From Leisingera aquaemixtae (GTDB lineage Bacteria; Pseudomonadota; Alphaproteobacteria; Rhodobacterales; Rhodobacteraceae): a DNA stretch of 64,000 bases. Location: assembly GCF_001458395.1 (NCBI RefSeq), contig NZ_CYSR01000022.1:233385-297384 (forward strand), written 5' to 3'. Under the pieces are notes generated by a model. The model had not been told where the DNA came from, did no database searches, and worked only from the letters and a program-made list of their open reading frames with translations. A program made the position numbers and the translations under genes. Of the stretch, positions 45,724 to 54,626 are shown piece after piece. Every line of letters begins with the position of its first letter. The stretch's first letter is position 1.

Positions 45724-46994
45724 CGGATCTTAAAAAGACGCTGGGCCCGCTGAAAGGGGCGGGCCTGATGCTCAATATCGTCATCGGCGCAGGGCTTCTG
45801 AGTTTGCCGGGGCTTGCCTATCAGCAAGCCGCAGAGAACGCGATCTGGGTTTGGGCCTTGTGCGCTCTTGTGGCTCTGCCGCTTCTGTCTGTCTTTATCA
45901 TCATGGGGGCAAGATTTCCGGATGCGGGAGGTGTGTCCTCCTTCGCGCAGAAGGCGTTCGGCAGATACGCATATATAGCCAGCTCTTTTATCTTCCTTGG
46001 CGCAGTTTCTTTCGGCCTGCCCGCTATCGCACTCACCGGCGGCCATTATCTGTCCGTTCTGGTTCCGGCGGATCCTGCAATTCTGGCAATCGCCTTGCTG
46101 CTGATCGCGACCGGAACGCAACTTGCTTCTCCCGAGGCGGCGTCGAGGATTTCGGCCATGGTTGCCTCGGCAATCCTGTTCTCGCTCCTGCTGATTGTTG
46201 CGGTTGGCCTGTCCGGTATTACACCTGAAATGCGTGAAGCCCGCGCCTTGACCGGTCCAACCATCGGATTTTCCCAGCTGAGCGTCCCGTTCATGATGAT
46301 CTTCTTCGCCTTCACGGGCTGGGAAGTCTCCGCAGGGACGTCCGAGGAGTTCAGAAACCCCAAGAGAGACTTTCCGCTGGCGATGGGCTTGTCGTTCCTG
46401 GCCGCTATGTTGCTTTACTTCAGCATGGCCGTGATCGTTCATTTCACACCGATCGAGAGCAATTACGAGGCGGCGTTTTCGTCTATCATGCAGCACCATC
46501 TTGGCGTCTGGGGCGGCATTTTGATGTCAGTTCTGGCCGTTGTCATAATCGTGGCAAACCTGATGGGGGCGATCTGGGCCGTTTCGCGGATGCTGTTGTC
46601 GCTTTCCAGGGAGAACGTCGTCCCGCTGGATCTTTCCGCAGACGAAACCGGGCGCCCGCTGAAGGCAGTGTTTCTGGTCGTGGGGGTTCTGCTGGCCGTG
46701 CTCAGCCTGGATCTTTTCAACATCCTGGCGATTGAGGACATGCTGTCTTTGGCCGGGCAGAATTTCATCATCCTCTTCGCGGTCGCGGCTGCCAGCCTGA
46801 TGACACTGACGTCAAGCCTGTTTGAAAAACTGGTGGCGTTAGTCGCGGTGGGGTCTGTCGCTGTGCTGCTGGCACAGCAGGACGCAGCGCTGTTGTACCC
46901 GGTGCTTTTGTCCGCTGCCGCAGGGCTTCTTTGGGCGGTCCAGAACAGGATGAACAAGACGAACATTCGAAACAGCCCGCACAGCACGAGCTGA
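45720..46994 (+). CDS. APC-superfamily amino-acid permease
   Basis: 424 residues from MTDLKKTLGPLKGAG, start overlapping the cupin stop as ATGA. About 12 TM helices; TM1 IVIGAGLLSLPGLAYQ carries the GAG motif of APC transporters, with conserved FFAFTGWEVSAGTSEEFRNPKRDFP in TM6-loop. Likely imports or exports the substrate or product of the two preceding enzymes. A strong terminator follows at 47044-47072. Confidence 0.88.
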   Translation: MTDLKKTLGPLKGAGLMLNIVIGAGLLSLPGLAYQQAAENAIWVWALCALVALPLLSVFIIMGARFPDAGGVSSFAQKAFGRYAYIASSFIFLGAVSFGLPAIALTGGHYLSVLVPADPAILAIALLLIATGTQLASPEAASRISAMVASAILFSLLLIVAVGLSGITPEMREARALTGPTIGFSQLSVPFMMIFFAFTGWEVSAGTSEEFRNPKRDFPLAMGLSFLAAMLLYFSMAVIVHFTPIESNYEAAFSSIMQHHLGVWGGILMSVLAVVIIVANLMGAIWAVSRMLLSLSRENVVPLDLSADETGRPLKAVFLVVGVLLAVLSLDLFNILAIEDMLSLAGQNFIILFAVAAASLMTLTSSLFEKLVALVAVGSVAVLLAQQDAALLYPVLLSAAAGLLWAVQNRMNKTNIRNSPHSTS

Positions 46995-47043
46995 CGAAAA
47001 CACCTGAAAGTCTTCCTGGTGTGGCGTTCTGCGTCACGAACTG

Positions 47044-47072
47044 GACCCGGCTGGGAATGCCGGGTCTTTTTT
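47044..47072 (+). terminator. Rho-independent terminator of the YqcI-cupin-permease operon
   Basis: GACCCGGC, TGGGAAT loop, GCCGGGTC, TTTTTT. Confidence 0.9.
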
Positions 47073-47197
47073 CTGTCCCGTGTTTCGGGTGCTTAAACGG
47101 ACGGCTGCGCCTGTTGCTCCGCCGGCGGCCAGCTTCATAAGAAGGGGGGAGAGCTTGCCCCTGGTGTTTCCATCAGCAGGCCTTGTGGCGCGGCGCG

Positions 47198-47253
47198 GTT
47201 TTGCCTCAGCATTGGCAAAACGGATGCTATCCCCGCCTTTCAACAGGGATAGC
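47198..47253 (-). terminator. Tandem stem-loops downstream of the igi operon
   Basis: On the minus strand, 36 nt past the MFS stop, come GCTATCCC/GGGATAGC (12-nt loop) and then GTTTTGCC/GGCAAAAC (8-nt loop). Both stems are perfect; the T residues are within the second stem. Probably ends the operon. Confidence 0.45.
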
Positions 47254-47289
47254 GCGGCAGGACAGAGCCTGCTTGGGGAGGAACGGGTG

Positions 47290-48528
47290 TCAGCTGGCCG
47301 CGCGCAGTCCGCGGTCCAGCGAAACGCTGCGCAGCATGGTGGAGAAGCGTTTGTAGCTTTCAGGAGAGTAGCGAACAGCAAGGAAGATCATCAGAAGCGA
47401 GCCTGCCGCCATCCCCAGCCAGACGTTGCTGAGGTCCGACATCGCATCCCGGACGGCGCCAGCAAACAAGGGCACGAAGCTTGCCAGAATATAGCCGCCG
47501 CCCTGCACGAAAGAGGTGAAGTTGCCTGCGGTTGTGGGATCATCAACGTGGTCGATGGCCACGATGATCGACAGCGGGAACAGGATGCCGATGCCAACAC
47601 CCAGCAGCGCCATAGCCAGGAACGACATGTCAATCGGAGCGGTGTACAGCACGCCAAACCCCAAGGCTGTCATGATCAGCGCGAAGACCAGCGGGCCGCG
47701 GCGGTCCGGGAAGTGATGGATGAAGGCTGCCACGCCCAGGGCGGTGACGGCTTCGATCACCGTCAATGCGGACAACAGCAGGCCCGCCGCCCCTTGATCA
47801 AGACCCTGCTCCAGATAGAACGGCGGGATCCAGGCCATGACAAGCATGAACGCGCCAGTGCCGACCCCGAAAAACAGCATCAGCGACCAGCAGCGCGCAT
47901 TGCGCCAGAACTGCGGCGGCGTGGTGCCCGCCGCGGGGGCAGGCGCGGTGCGCTCGCTATCGGCGTTGCGTGCGGCGATGACCCAGATCAGCACTGCAAG
48001 GACCGCAGGCAGGCTCCAGGCCGCCAGCGTGCCTTCCCAGTCCAGGGAAGACGCAAGCCCTGCAGCCGTGCCCGCTGCGATGGAGGCACCGGCCACGATC
48101 CCGGTGGAGTAGAGGCCGATCACCCGGCCGGTTCCCGCGCCGAAGTTGCGCTTGGCGAAGCCCGGCATCAGCGATTGCACAATGGCAATGCCGATCCCGG
48201 CCCCGGCGGCGGTGACAAGAAGGCCGGCACCTGTCGGCAGCCACAGGCGGGCTGCGCAGGCCAGGGCGATGATCAGCGCGCCCAGCGTGATGCCGCCGCG
48301 CTCCCCCAATGCCGCGCGCAGCTGGCGCACGTAGATGGCGCCAATGCCCATCAGAAACACCGGGATCATGGTGAGGAAGCCGATGATAGTGGAGTTGACA
48401 CCGGTATCGCCCAGGATTTGCGACACCAGCGGGCCGATGGCAGCAACTGCAGGGCGCAGGTTCAGGGAGATCAGGAATATTGCGAACAGCAGTAACGCTG
48501 GTGACGCTTTGGCTATGCGTGTGGTCAT
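47290..48528 (-). CDS. MFS transporter (CynX/NimT type) of the indigoidine locus
   Basis: 412 residues from MTTRIAKASPALLLFAIFL, with GAAAGGGC upstream; twelve predicted helices with the CynX-type opening SLNLRPAVAAIGPLVSQI and GAIYVRQLRAALGERGGITLG. Last gene of the operon with the synthetase, so likely exports indigoidine, a precursor or a shunt product. Probably the exporter of the named igiBCDFE operon (igiE position), an assignment by order only. Confidence 0.82.
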   Translation of the reverse strand: MTTRIAKASPALLLFAIFLISLNLRPAVAAIGPLVSQILGDTGVNSTIIGFLTMIPVFLMGIGAIYVRQLRAALGERGGITLGALIIALACAARLWLPTGAGLLVTAAGAGIGIAIVQSLMPGFAKRNFGAGTGRVIGLYSTGIVAGASIAAGTAAGLASSLDWEGTLAAWSLPAVLAVLIWVIAARNADSERTAPAPAAGTTPPQFWRNARCWSLMLFFGVGTGAFMLVMAWIPPFYLEQGLDQGAAGLLLSALTVIEAVTALGVAAFIHHFPDRRGPLVFALIMTALGFGVLYTAPIDMSFLAMALLGVGIGILFPLSIIVAIDHVDDPTTAGNFTSFVQGGGYILASFVPLFAGAVRDAMSDLSNVWLGMAAGSLLMIFLAVRYSPESYKRFSTMLRSVSLDRGLRAAS

Positions 48529-48560
48529 GGAATGCCCTTTCAAGAGGTGGTTTGCGGGGG

Positions 48561-48794
48561 TTAAGCCGCCGAATAATCCGGTGATTTGATCAATTCTTGC
48601 GGATGGGTTTGGATGTCGGGAACAAAGACGCTGCTGTGCCAGTCATCGGGCGCCACCGGAAGCAATGCGATGGATACCGCGTGCGGCGAGCAGCCAAAGG
48701 CCTGAGTGACCGACTGGGTGATGGCTTCGGCGAGGGTTGCGTGCTGTTCCGCCGTCAGGGTGGCGGCAAAATGCTTGATAATGACGTGGGGCAT
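48561..48794 (-). CDS. Tautomerase-superfamily protein of the indigoidine locus
   Basis: 77 residues, MPHVIIKHFAATLTAEQHATLAEAITQ: Pro2 exposed after Met removal is the catalytic base of the 4-oxalocrotonate tautomerase family. It starts 4 nt after the NRPS stop with AGAGG before it, so co-translation with the synthetase is likely. A keto-enol or imine-enamine step on the oxidised glutamine lactam is conceivable but unproven. Adjacent in the order expected for igiF. Confidence 0.8.
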   Translation of the reverse strand: MPHVIIKHFAATLTAEQHATLAEAITQSVTQAFGCSPHAVSIALLPVAPDDWHSSVFVPDIQTHPQELIKSPDYSAA

Positions 48795-48798
48795 GGGA

Positions 48799-51700
48799 TC
48801 AGGCCTCTTGCAGGCTGCGGGTTTCAGGCCGGGCCGGCTGCCATGCCGGAACGTGGCGGCGGATTGCGGCGGCCAGCTCGGACACACCGCCGGGTTTGAG
48901 CAGTTCGTAGTGGTCGGCCGCCAGCGCGTGGACCGGTGCCGGCACGGCGAGCGTGCGTGTGGCTTCCTCCAGGAAGGAGAGGTTGTCGCCCGCCGCCTTG
49001 AACAGGCGCACCGGCGCGGCCACCTGGCGCTGTTCGATCTGCAGCCCGTATTCGGGCGCATAGGTCTGTGCCACCAGCCGGGTGATGCGCAAGATCGTGC
49101 CCGGGTCGAGATCGGGCTTTTCGGCGGCGATATAGGCCACGAAGCCGTCCAGATCCGAGACCGTCTCAATCACCGGGGCCACCCGCTCCGGTGCGATGGT
49201 CTGGGAAAACACCGAATAGAGGATGGTCAGGAAGGACGCATCGCGGAACAGCGAAGCCTCATCCGCGCGCACCGGATCGCCGCCGGGCAGCTCCGGTGAG
49301 CCTGGCGCGATCAGGGTCAGCTCCGCCACCTCGCAGCCTGCCTGCTCCAGCTGATAGGCGGTCTCATAGGCCACCCGTGCGCCGAAGGAATATCCCCAAA
49401 GCGTGTAGGGGCCTTCCGGCTGCGCCTCCCGGATCAGCTCGGCATCGCGCGCTGCCATGTCCTGGATCGAGCCGCAGACCTGCTCGCCGGGGTTCACGCC
49501 GGAGGCCTGCACGCCGATGACGGGACGGGGCGTATCGAGCGCCCGCGCGAGGTGGCGCAGGTTCATCGGATACCCGCCAAGCCCGGGCCAGCAGAACACC
49601 GGGCTGCCGGCGCCCTTCTTCAGCGGCACTGCGCGCGACAGGCCGGAGCCGGCGCCGCCGTCCGTCAGGCGGCGGGCCAGCGCTTCGATGGTTGTGTCCT
49701 CGAACAGCACCTGCACCGGCAGGCTGGTATCAAAGGCGCGGTTGATGCCCTGCACCAGTTTGACGGCCTTCAGAGAGTCGCCGCCGATTTCAAAGAAATC
49801 ATCCTGTACCGAGACATCCTCAAGTCCGATTTGCGCGCACCAGATCGCTGCCAGACTGGATTCTGTATCGTTGCGGGGTTTGATGATCTCACGCTCGGCA
49901 GCGGCATCGTCGAATTCGGGGAACGCCTTGAGGGCATTCACATCCACCTTGCCCGACGCGCTGTAGGGCATCGACGGCACCAGCGCCAGTTTGCTGGGCA
50001 CCATGTAATCGGGCAGCAGCGACTGCAGGTCGCGGCGGATCAGTTCAGCCGGGCCTTCCATGTGCACGCTGTCCTCATGCATGCCTTCATGCGCCATCTG
50101 CTCGGCGCTGACCTTGCCGAAGACCGCGCTGTAGCAGGCACCGGAGGCAAGCCCGTGCTCGTTCAGGATCTCCTTGAGACGGGTGGCCGCGACGAGGTCG
50201 TTGCCGGACTTGGAACTGTAGCCAGAGGACATGGTGCCGATCCGGCAGCTGTTCTGCTGCACCCGCTGCAGGCTGCGGCCCAGGTCGATATAGGCGTGCC
50301 AGCGCTCTGCGTCCCGGCTGACCATCGAGATCATGCCGCTGGCGCGCTGATAGACACGCTGGTTGATCGCGATCACGTGGCGCTGTTCCATGATGTGGCG
50401 CGAGAACGGCTGCAGCCCGCCATCGCGGTAGGCATAATGTCCCGGCGCCAGCCCGGAGACTTTGCTGCCATGGGCCTGGACGTAGAAATCCACCGGCAAT
50501 CCGGTCTGCCGGTCTGCATGTGCAGTGACCGCATAGCCGGCGATATAGACGTGACCCGGGCCGCAGTGCAGATGGGGCAGCGCATCCGGAGCATCCGTGC
50601 CGGCCCCGATACCCAGGCCATGGGCCGGCAGGATATGATCCATCAGGCCCAGGATATGGCCGGTCTCAAACTCCAGCACTTCACGGATGTTGTTCTTGTA
50701 GACCGGTTCGATGGCCGGGATCTTGCCCACGAAATGCAGCTGCATCACAGGAGCGGCCGAAGCCGGGCGCGGCGCGGTCAGAACCAGTTCGTGCCGGGCC
50801 GGGTGATAGTAGTAGTAGCCGGGTTCAAACCCTGCCACATTGGCCAGCTCCACATAGACTTGCGTTGCATTGAGCGCGCCGGGAGAGGCATAGGCGTGTT
50901 TCGGCAGCAGCCGTTCCGCGCTGGTGAACTGGCCAAGCCAGCGAAGCAGATATCCCAGATCCTGCGCACTGAGCTGCTCAAGCCCCCCGGCGCCGGAAGC
51001 GGGGTGCTCCTGTTGCGTCAGCACCGAAAGGACATCCTCGGCCGTGACCTCGCCGCCTTCGTAGAACCGGTAGGTCTTGCGGGCAAAAGCCAGCTGCCGC
51101 TGAGCAGCATCCGCTTCTTTGCCTGCCAGCGCATAGGTTTTGCGCCCTTCGGTTTCCGACGTACTGCGCAAACCGGCGCCAGACAGCTGGGCCCGCACCT
51201 GCAGGCGGCTTTTCTTGCTGTGGTGGTGGGCGCCGGCATTGCCCTGATCCATCAGCGGTGCTTCGCGCGGGTTCAGTTCAATGCCTGCAGCAAGCACCGG
51301 CTGGCCGGTGCGGGCATGGGGCTTGATGAACACGCCCGCAGCCTTGACCCAGTCGTGGTTCTCGATGGCCAAGCGGATTTCATCCAGTTCTATCCGGTAG
51401 CCGCGGAATTTGACCTGGTTGTCGGCGCGGCCCTGGAACTGCAGGCCGCCATCCGGATTGCGGCGCACCAGGTCGCCGGTTTTGTAAAGCCGCAGCGGCA
51501 TGCCGCCAGCCGGGCTGATCCAGGTGATGAAGCGCTCGGCCGTCAGTTCGTCACGGTTGTGGTAGCCATTGGCCAGCTGGCGGCCGCCAATATACAGCTC
51601 GCCCGAAACGCCTTCGGCAACCGGCTGCAGGTTTTCATCCAGTACCCAGCAGCTGGTGTTCGCGGCCGGCTGGCCGATCGGGATCATCTCCGGGCCGGTT

Positions 51701-52740
51701 TCCAGCCCTGCCGGATCCACAGTCTGGGCGGTGGCATTGATCGTGCACTCGGTCGGGCCGTAGAGGTTTACCAGCCGGCAACCGGGGCGGGCTTCAAAAA
51801 TCCGGGTGGCTAGTTTGCGGGTCAAGGCCTCGCCGCCGCTGAACAGGCTGGTGAGGGTGGTGCAGTTTTCGAATGCCGGCAGGTCAACCAGCGCCTGCAG
51901 CAAGGTCGGCACCCCTTGCAGCATGGTGACCCCGTGCTGTTTGACCTGCTCGATCAGAGCTTCCGGGTCACGGTACACGCCGGGGCGGCCCATCACCACC
52001 CGAACGCCGCAGCAGACTGCCAGCAGCTCCCATTGCGCGGCGTCAAAGCTGACCGGGGTTTTTTGCAGGATGACTTCACCCACCCGCAGTTTCTGCTCGG
52101 TCTGCAGCCAGGTCAGCTGGTTCAGAATTGCAGCGTGGGAAATGCCGACGCCCTTGGGGGCGCCGGTGGTGCCGGAGGTGTAGATCATATAGGCCAGATC
52201 GTCTTCCAGCATCGCGGGGCCGCAGAGGCAGTCGCTGTCTTCTCCGCTGGGGACCGCATCCAGGGCATCCAGAGTGATCACGGTGATCCCTGGCAGGATC
52301 ATCTCGGCCAGGCGGCCGCGCAGCTTGTCCTGGGTGACGATCACATCAACGCCAGCGTCGCGGATCATATAGGTGAGCCGGTCCACCGGGTAATCAGTGC
52401 CCAGCGGCAAGTAGGCGCCGCCCGAGAACAGAATTCCCCAGAGCCCGGCCATCATGTCGGCGGAGGAGTCCGCAAAAAGACCTACCCTGCTTCCGGCGCC
52501 GACACCTGCGCGTTTCAGGCGGGCGGCCAGGCGGGCGGCGTATTCGGCCAGATCGCTGTAGCGCAGCGCGCTGGTATCGTCGCAGACCGCAATTTCTTCG
52601 CTGCGGCAGCGCACCTGCAGCATCAGCATATCAACCAGCGAGGTGCGTTCCGACGCGGTGCGCAGCAACGCGCGGGTGATATCTGTCTGCTGCGGGCGGG
52701 CGGCAACGGGTTTGGAGAGGAGCGAGTCAGGGGTGCTCAT
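48799..52740 (-). CDS. igiD: Indigoidine synthetase (NRPS, A-Ox-T-TE)
   Basis: 1313 residues in the BpsA/IndC/IgiD layout. Adenylation: YTSGTTGAPKG (187-197), NLYGPTE (325-331), RADNQVKFRGYRIELDEI (438-455). An FMN oxidase of the nitroreductase/SagB type is inserted at about 555-890 before the last adenylation motif SASGKVDVNALK (927-938). Thiolation DDFFEIGGDSLK with Ser989; thioesterase GYSFGAR with Ser1118 and His1277. It activates glutamine, cyclises it and oxidises it; two molecules condense to the blue pigment indigoidine. It needs a phosphopantetheinyl transferase, not present in this window. Confidence 0.93.
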   Translation of the reverse strand: MSTPDSLLSKPVAARPQQTDITRALLRTASERTSLVDMLMLQVRCRSEEIAVCDDTSALRYSDLAEYAARLAARLKRAGVGAGSRVGLFADSSADMMAGLWGILFSGGAYLPLGTDYPVDRLTYMIRDAGVDVIVTQDKLRGRLAEMILPGITVITLDALDAVPSGEDSDCLCGPAMLEDDLAYMIYTSGTTGAPKGVGISHAAILNQLTWLQTEQKLRVGEVILQKTPVSFDAAQWELLAVCCGVRVVMGRPGVYRDPEALIEQVKQHGVTMLQGVPTLLQALVDLPAFENCTTLTSLFSGGEALTRKLATRIFEARPGCRLVNLYGPTECTINATAQTVDPAGLETGPEMIPIGQPAANTSCWVLDENLQPVAEGVSGELYIGGRQLANGYHNRDELTAERFITWISPAGGMPLRLYKTGDLVRRNPDGGLQFQGRADNQVKFRGYRIELDEIRLAIENHDWVKAAGVFIKPHARTGQPVLAAGIELNPREAPLMDQGNAGAHHHSKKSRLQVRAQLSGAGLRSTSETEGRKTYALAGKEADAAQRQLAFARKTYRFYEGGEVTAEDVLSVLTQQEHPASGAGGLEQLSAQDLGYLLRWLGQFTSAERLLPKHAYASPGALNATQVYVELANVAGFEPGYYYYHPARHELVLTAPRPASAAPVMQLHFVGKIPAIEPVYKNNIREVLEFETGHILGLMDHILPAHGLGIGAGTDAPDALPHLHCGPGHVYIAGYAVTAHADRQTGLPVDFYVQAHGSKVSGLAPGHYAYRDGGLQPFSRHIMEQRHVIAINQRVYQRASGMISMVSRDAERWHAYIDLGRSLQRVQQNSCRIGTMSSGYSSKSGNDLVAATRLKEILNEHGLASGACYSAVFGKVSAEQMAHEGMHEDSVHMEGPAELIRRDLQSLLPDYMVPSKLALVPSMPYSASGKVDVNALKAFPEFDDAAAEREIIKPRNDTESSLAAIWCAQIGLEDVSVQDDFFEIGGDSLKAVKLVQGINRAFDTSLPVQVLFEDTTIEALARRLTDGGAGSGLSRAVPLKKGAGSPVFCWPGLGGYPMNLRHLARALDTPRPVIGVQASGVNPGEQVCGSIQDMAARDAELIREAQPEGPYTLWGYSFGARVAYETAYQLEQAGCEVAELTLIAPGSPELPGGDPVRADEASLFRDASFLTILYSVFSQTIAPERVAPVIETVSDLDGFVAYIAAEKPDLDPGTILRITRLVAQTYAPEYGLQIEQRQVAAPVRLFKAAGDNLSFLEEATRTLAVPAPVHALAADHYELLKPGGVSELAAAIRRHVPAWQPARPETRSLQEA

Positions 52741-52754
52741 AATATGTCCTGTCA

Positions 52755-52775
52755 GGTAATGGAATGGCCGTTACA
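52755..52775. promoter_or_regulatory. Half-site like the igi palindrome, before igiD
   Basis: GGTAATGGAAT at 52755-52765 differs by one base from GGTTATGGAAT of the 28-bp palindrome upstream of the operon, and CCGTTAC follows as an imperfect partner. It lies 15-35 nt upstream of the igiD ATG. Confidence 0.4.
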
Positions 52776-52787
52776 AAACTGGCTGCC

Positions 52788-52846
52788 GCTCACCGCCGAA
52801 AACGCAGGCGGTGAGCATGTCGCTGTGCAGCGGGCATGCCCGCTGC
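52788..52846. other. Two perfect hairpins in the gap before igiD
   Basis: GCTCACCGCC/GGCGGTGAGC with a 9-nt loop (52788-52816) and the 20-bp palindrome made of GCAGCGGGCA and TGCCCGCTGC (52827-52846). On the operon strand, TTTTG comes after the first of these. Possible attenuator or mRNA processing site separating dehydrogenase/racemase from the synthetase message. Confidence 0.5.
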
Positions 52847-52853
52847 GGGGGGA

Positions 52854-53603
52854 TCAGTGGTTTTCGTAGAGAAGGCCGCGGCCGGGGATCGGGTCGGTCA
52901 CTCCGCAGCTGCGCAAGGCGTGCCAGTAAAGAACCGCATTGTTCGATAGCACCGGTTTGCCGATCCAAGTTTCAGCGGCGGCGGCAAAATCAGCCATGGG
53001 AACATTGGTGCCCACTTGGACAATGGCGTCCACATTCGGTCCGTCAACGTCCAGCACCGCATCACGCAGGTTTTCCAGGGTAACGTCGGAGATGTTTGAC
53101 GGCGTCCGCCCGCCAAGACCATGCGTGGCTGCAACCTCTATCCCGCTGTCGGTGAAGAACCGCGAAACCGGTTCATCGCCCAGTTCCAGATAGGGCGAAA
53201 TAAGGCCAATTCGCCGGATGCCGCCAAGTGCCTTCAGCGCAGCCAGGATGGCATCAGCGCTCATAATGATCTTTGCCCCCCCTGCTGCTTCCGCAAGGCG
53301 GCCATGCAGAGCCTCATGCGCAGAGTGGCCTTCCCAATAGCCATCCGGCGACACCGCGGCAATGATCGCCCCAACGCCGCAATGGCGCAGGCTGCGGATG
53401 GCGTCCGGTGTGGAGCTGCGGATGTTTTCAATGACCCGGTTGAAGCCCGCCTCATGGGTCAGGGAGTCATCGTCGATGATCATCCTGCCGATGTGGTTGG
53501 TGACGCCAAAGGGGCGCATGGCCTCCATCTCCGGCTGAGCGGACGTGTTGGTCGATGGAACGGCAACACCGACGCGCAGCCGTTTTCCCAGAAAGTTACT
53601 CAT
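52854..53603 (-). CDS. Asp/Glu-racemase / maleate-isomerase-fold protein lacking the catalytic cysteines
   Basis: 249 residues of the two-lobed family: N-lobe VGVAVPSTNTSAQPEMEAMRP and C-lobe KPVLSNNAVLYWHALRSCG, both typical of maleate cis-trans isomerases and arylmalonate decarboxylases. The places where the family has its cysteines read IAAVSPDGYW (81-90) and VQVGTNVPM (196-204), with no Cys. A racemase mechanism is therefore doubtful. Member of the indigoidine operon, likely the igiC position. Confidence 0.78.
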   Translation of the reverse strand: MSNFLGKRLRVGVAVPSTNTSAQPEMEAMRPFGVTNHIGRMIIDDDSLTHEAGFNRVIENIRSSTPDAIRSLRHCGVGAIIAAVSPDGYWEGHSAHEALHGRLAEAAGGAKIIMSADAILAALKALGGIRRIGLISPYLELGDEPVSRFFTDSGIEVAATHGLGGRTPSNISDVTLENLRDAVLDVDGPNVDAIVQVGTNVPMADFAAAAETWIGKPVLSNNAVLYWHALRSCGVTDPIPGRGLLYENH

Positions 53604-53653
53604 GAATTTTCCCCGTAAATCGAAAGGTTTTTGTCAAAGTTTGAGGCGCGGAA

Positions 53654-54553
53654 CTACTGCGAGGCGAGATAGGTGGCGGCCATATCTGCGCCGCCATGGC
53701 CTTGGGCCTGCACCCGCCGGTACCGGGTCAGGCCCGCCTCGGCCAAGTCCGCCCTGACCCCGGCCTCCTGCGCGGCGCCGACGATCAGGGCACTGTCCTT
53801 GACCGCATTGTCGATGGTGAAAGCGGGAGTGAAATTTCCCGATGCCATGGCCTGGGCTTTGATCTGAAAGAAGGGCGTATCCAGCGGCCCGCCGCGCAGA
53901 GTGTCCGCCACCAGTTCCGGGTCCAGCCCCAGGCCGCGGGCCAGCGCCAGGCTCTCTGCCGCTCCGTGGGTCAGAGCGAAGACCCAGCTGTTCAACGCCA
54001 GTTTCAGCCGGGTCGCCGTTCCGGGGGCGGTGTCCAGCCAGCGAGTGGCTTTGCCGACCGCATCCAGCACCGGCTGGACGACTTCCTTGGTGCTGTCCGG
54101 ACCGGCCGCCAGCACCAGAAGCTGGCCCGCCTCTGCGGGTTGGCGGGTGCCAAGCACGGGCGCGTCGATCAAGGTGAGCCCCTTGCGGGCCGCCAGCGTC
54201 TCCAGTCCGGGGATGTCGGCCGGCCCGACTGTGCTCATCTGCAGCCAGCAGACAGATGCCGCGGGCACGCTGTCTGCGTCGGGCAGCGCCGACATGACTT
54301 CTGCGATCGCGCTGGCGTCTTTCAGCATGGTCACAATGACATCGGCGTGCAGGGCTGCCCCGGCCGGATCCGCAGCCGGAGTGATATTCGGCGCCGCCAA
54401 AGAAAGCGCTTTGCCAGGGGACCGGTTCCATACCCTGACCTGGCAGCCAGCCGCAGCGATGTTGCGGGCCATCGGCGCCCCCATCAGCCCGGCTCCCAGA
54501 ACGGCCACGCGCAGGGCGGGGCGGGGCGGCGGCGAAATTGCGTCAGTTGTCAT
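53654..54553 (-). CDS. 3-hydroxyisobutyrate-dehydrogenase-like NAD(P) oxidoreductase of the indigoidine locus
   Basis: 299 residues: Rossmann VAVLGAGLMGAPMARNIAAAG, the substrate segment DAPVLGTRQPAEAGQL in place of the usual DAPVSGG, and catalytic Lys184 in TRLKLALNSW. Reduces or oxidises a beta-hydroxy acid or an imine (imine reductases share this fold). First gene of the operon, downstream of the palindrome; substrate unknown. By order likely igiB. Confidence 0.8.
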   Translation of the reverse strand: MTTDAISPPPRPALRVAVLGAGLMGAPMARNIAAAGCQVRVWNRSPGKALSLAAPNITPAADPAGAALHADVIVTMLKDASAIAEVMSALPDADSVPAASVCWLQMSTVGPADIPGLETLAARKGLTLIDAPVLGTRQPAEAGQLLVLAAGPDSTKEVVQPVLDAVGKATRWLDTAPGTATRLKLALNSWVFALTHGAAESLALARGLGLDPELVADTLRGGPLDTPFFQIKAQAMASGNFTPAFTIDNAVKDSALIVGAAQEAGVRADLAEAGLTRYRRVQAQGHGGADMAATYLASQ

Positions 54554-54626
54554 GTTGAGCCTCTGTTCTCTGGGTCCAAGCGGCCGCGGAGGGGGGGGAC
54601 CCGCTTGGGCGGCCGGTATCTGGAGG

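Noticed and set aside
49900..51400. Break in the adenylation domain of the synthetase as a sign of frameshift or domain loss
   Set aside because: The last adenylation motif reappears after the oxidase (927-938); insertion of the oxidase there is normal for indigoidine synthetases.
49552..51813. 753-codon open frame opposite the NRPS
   Set aside because: Antisense shadow; no domain recognisable.
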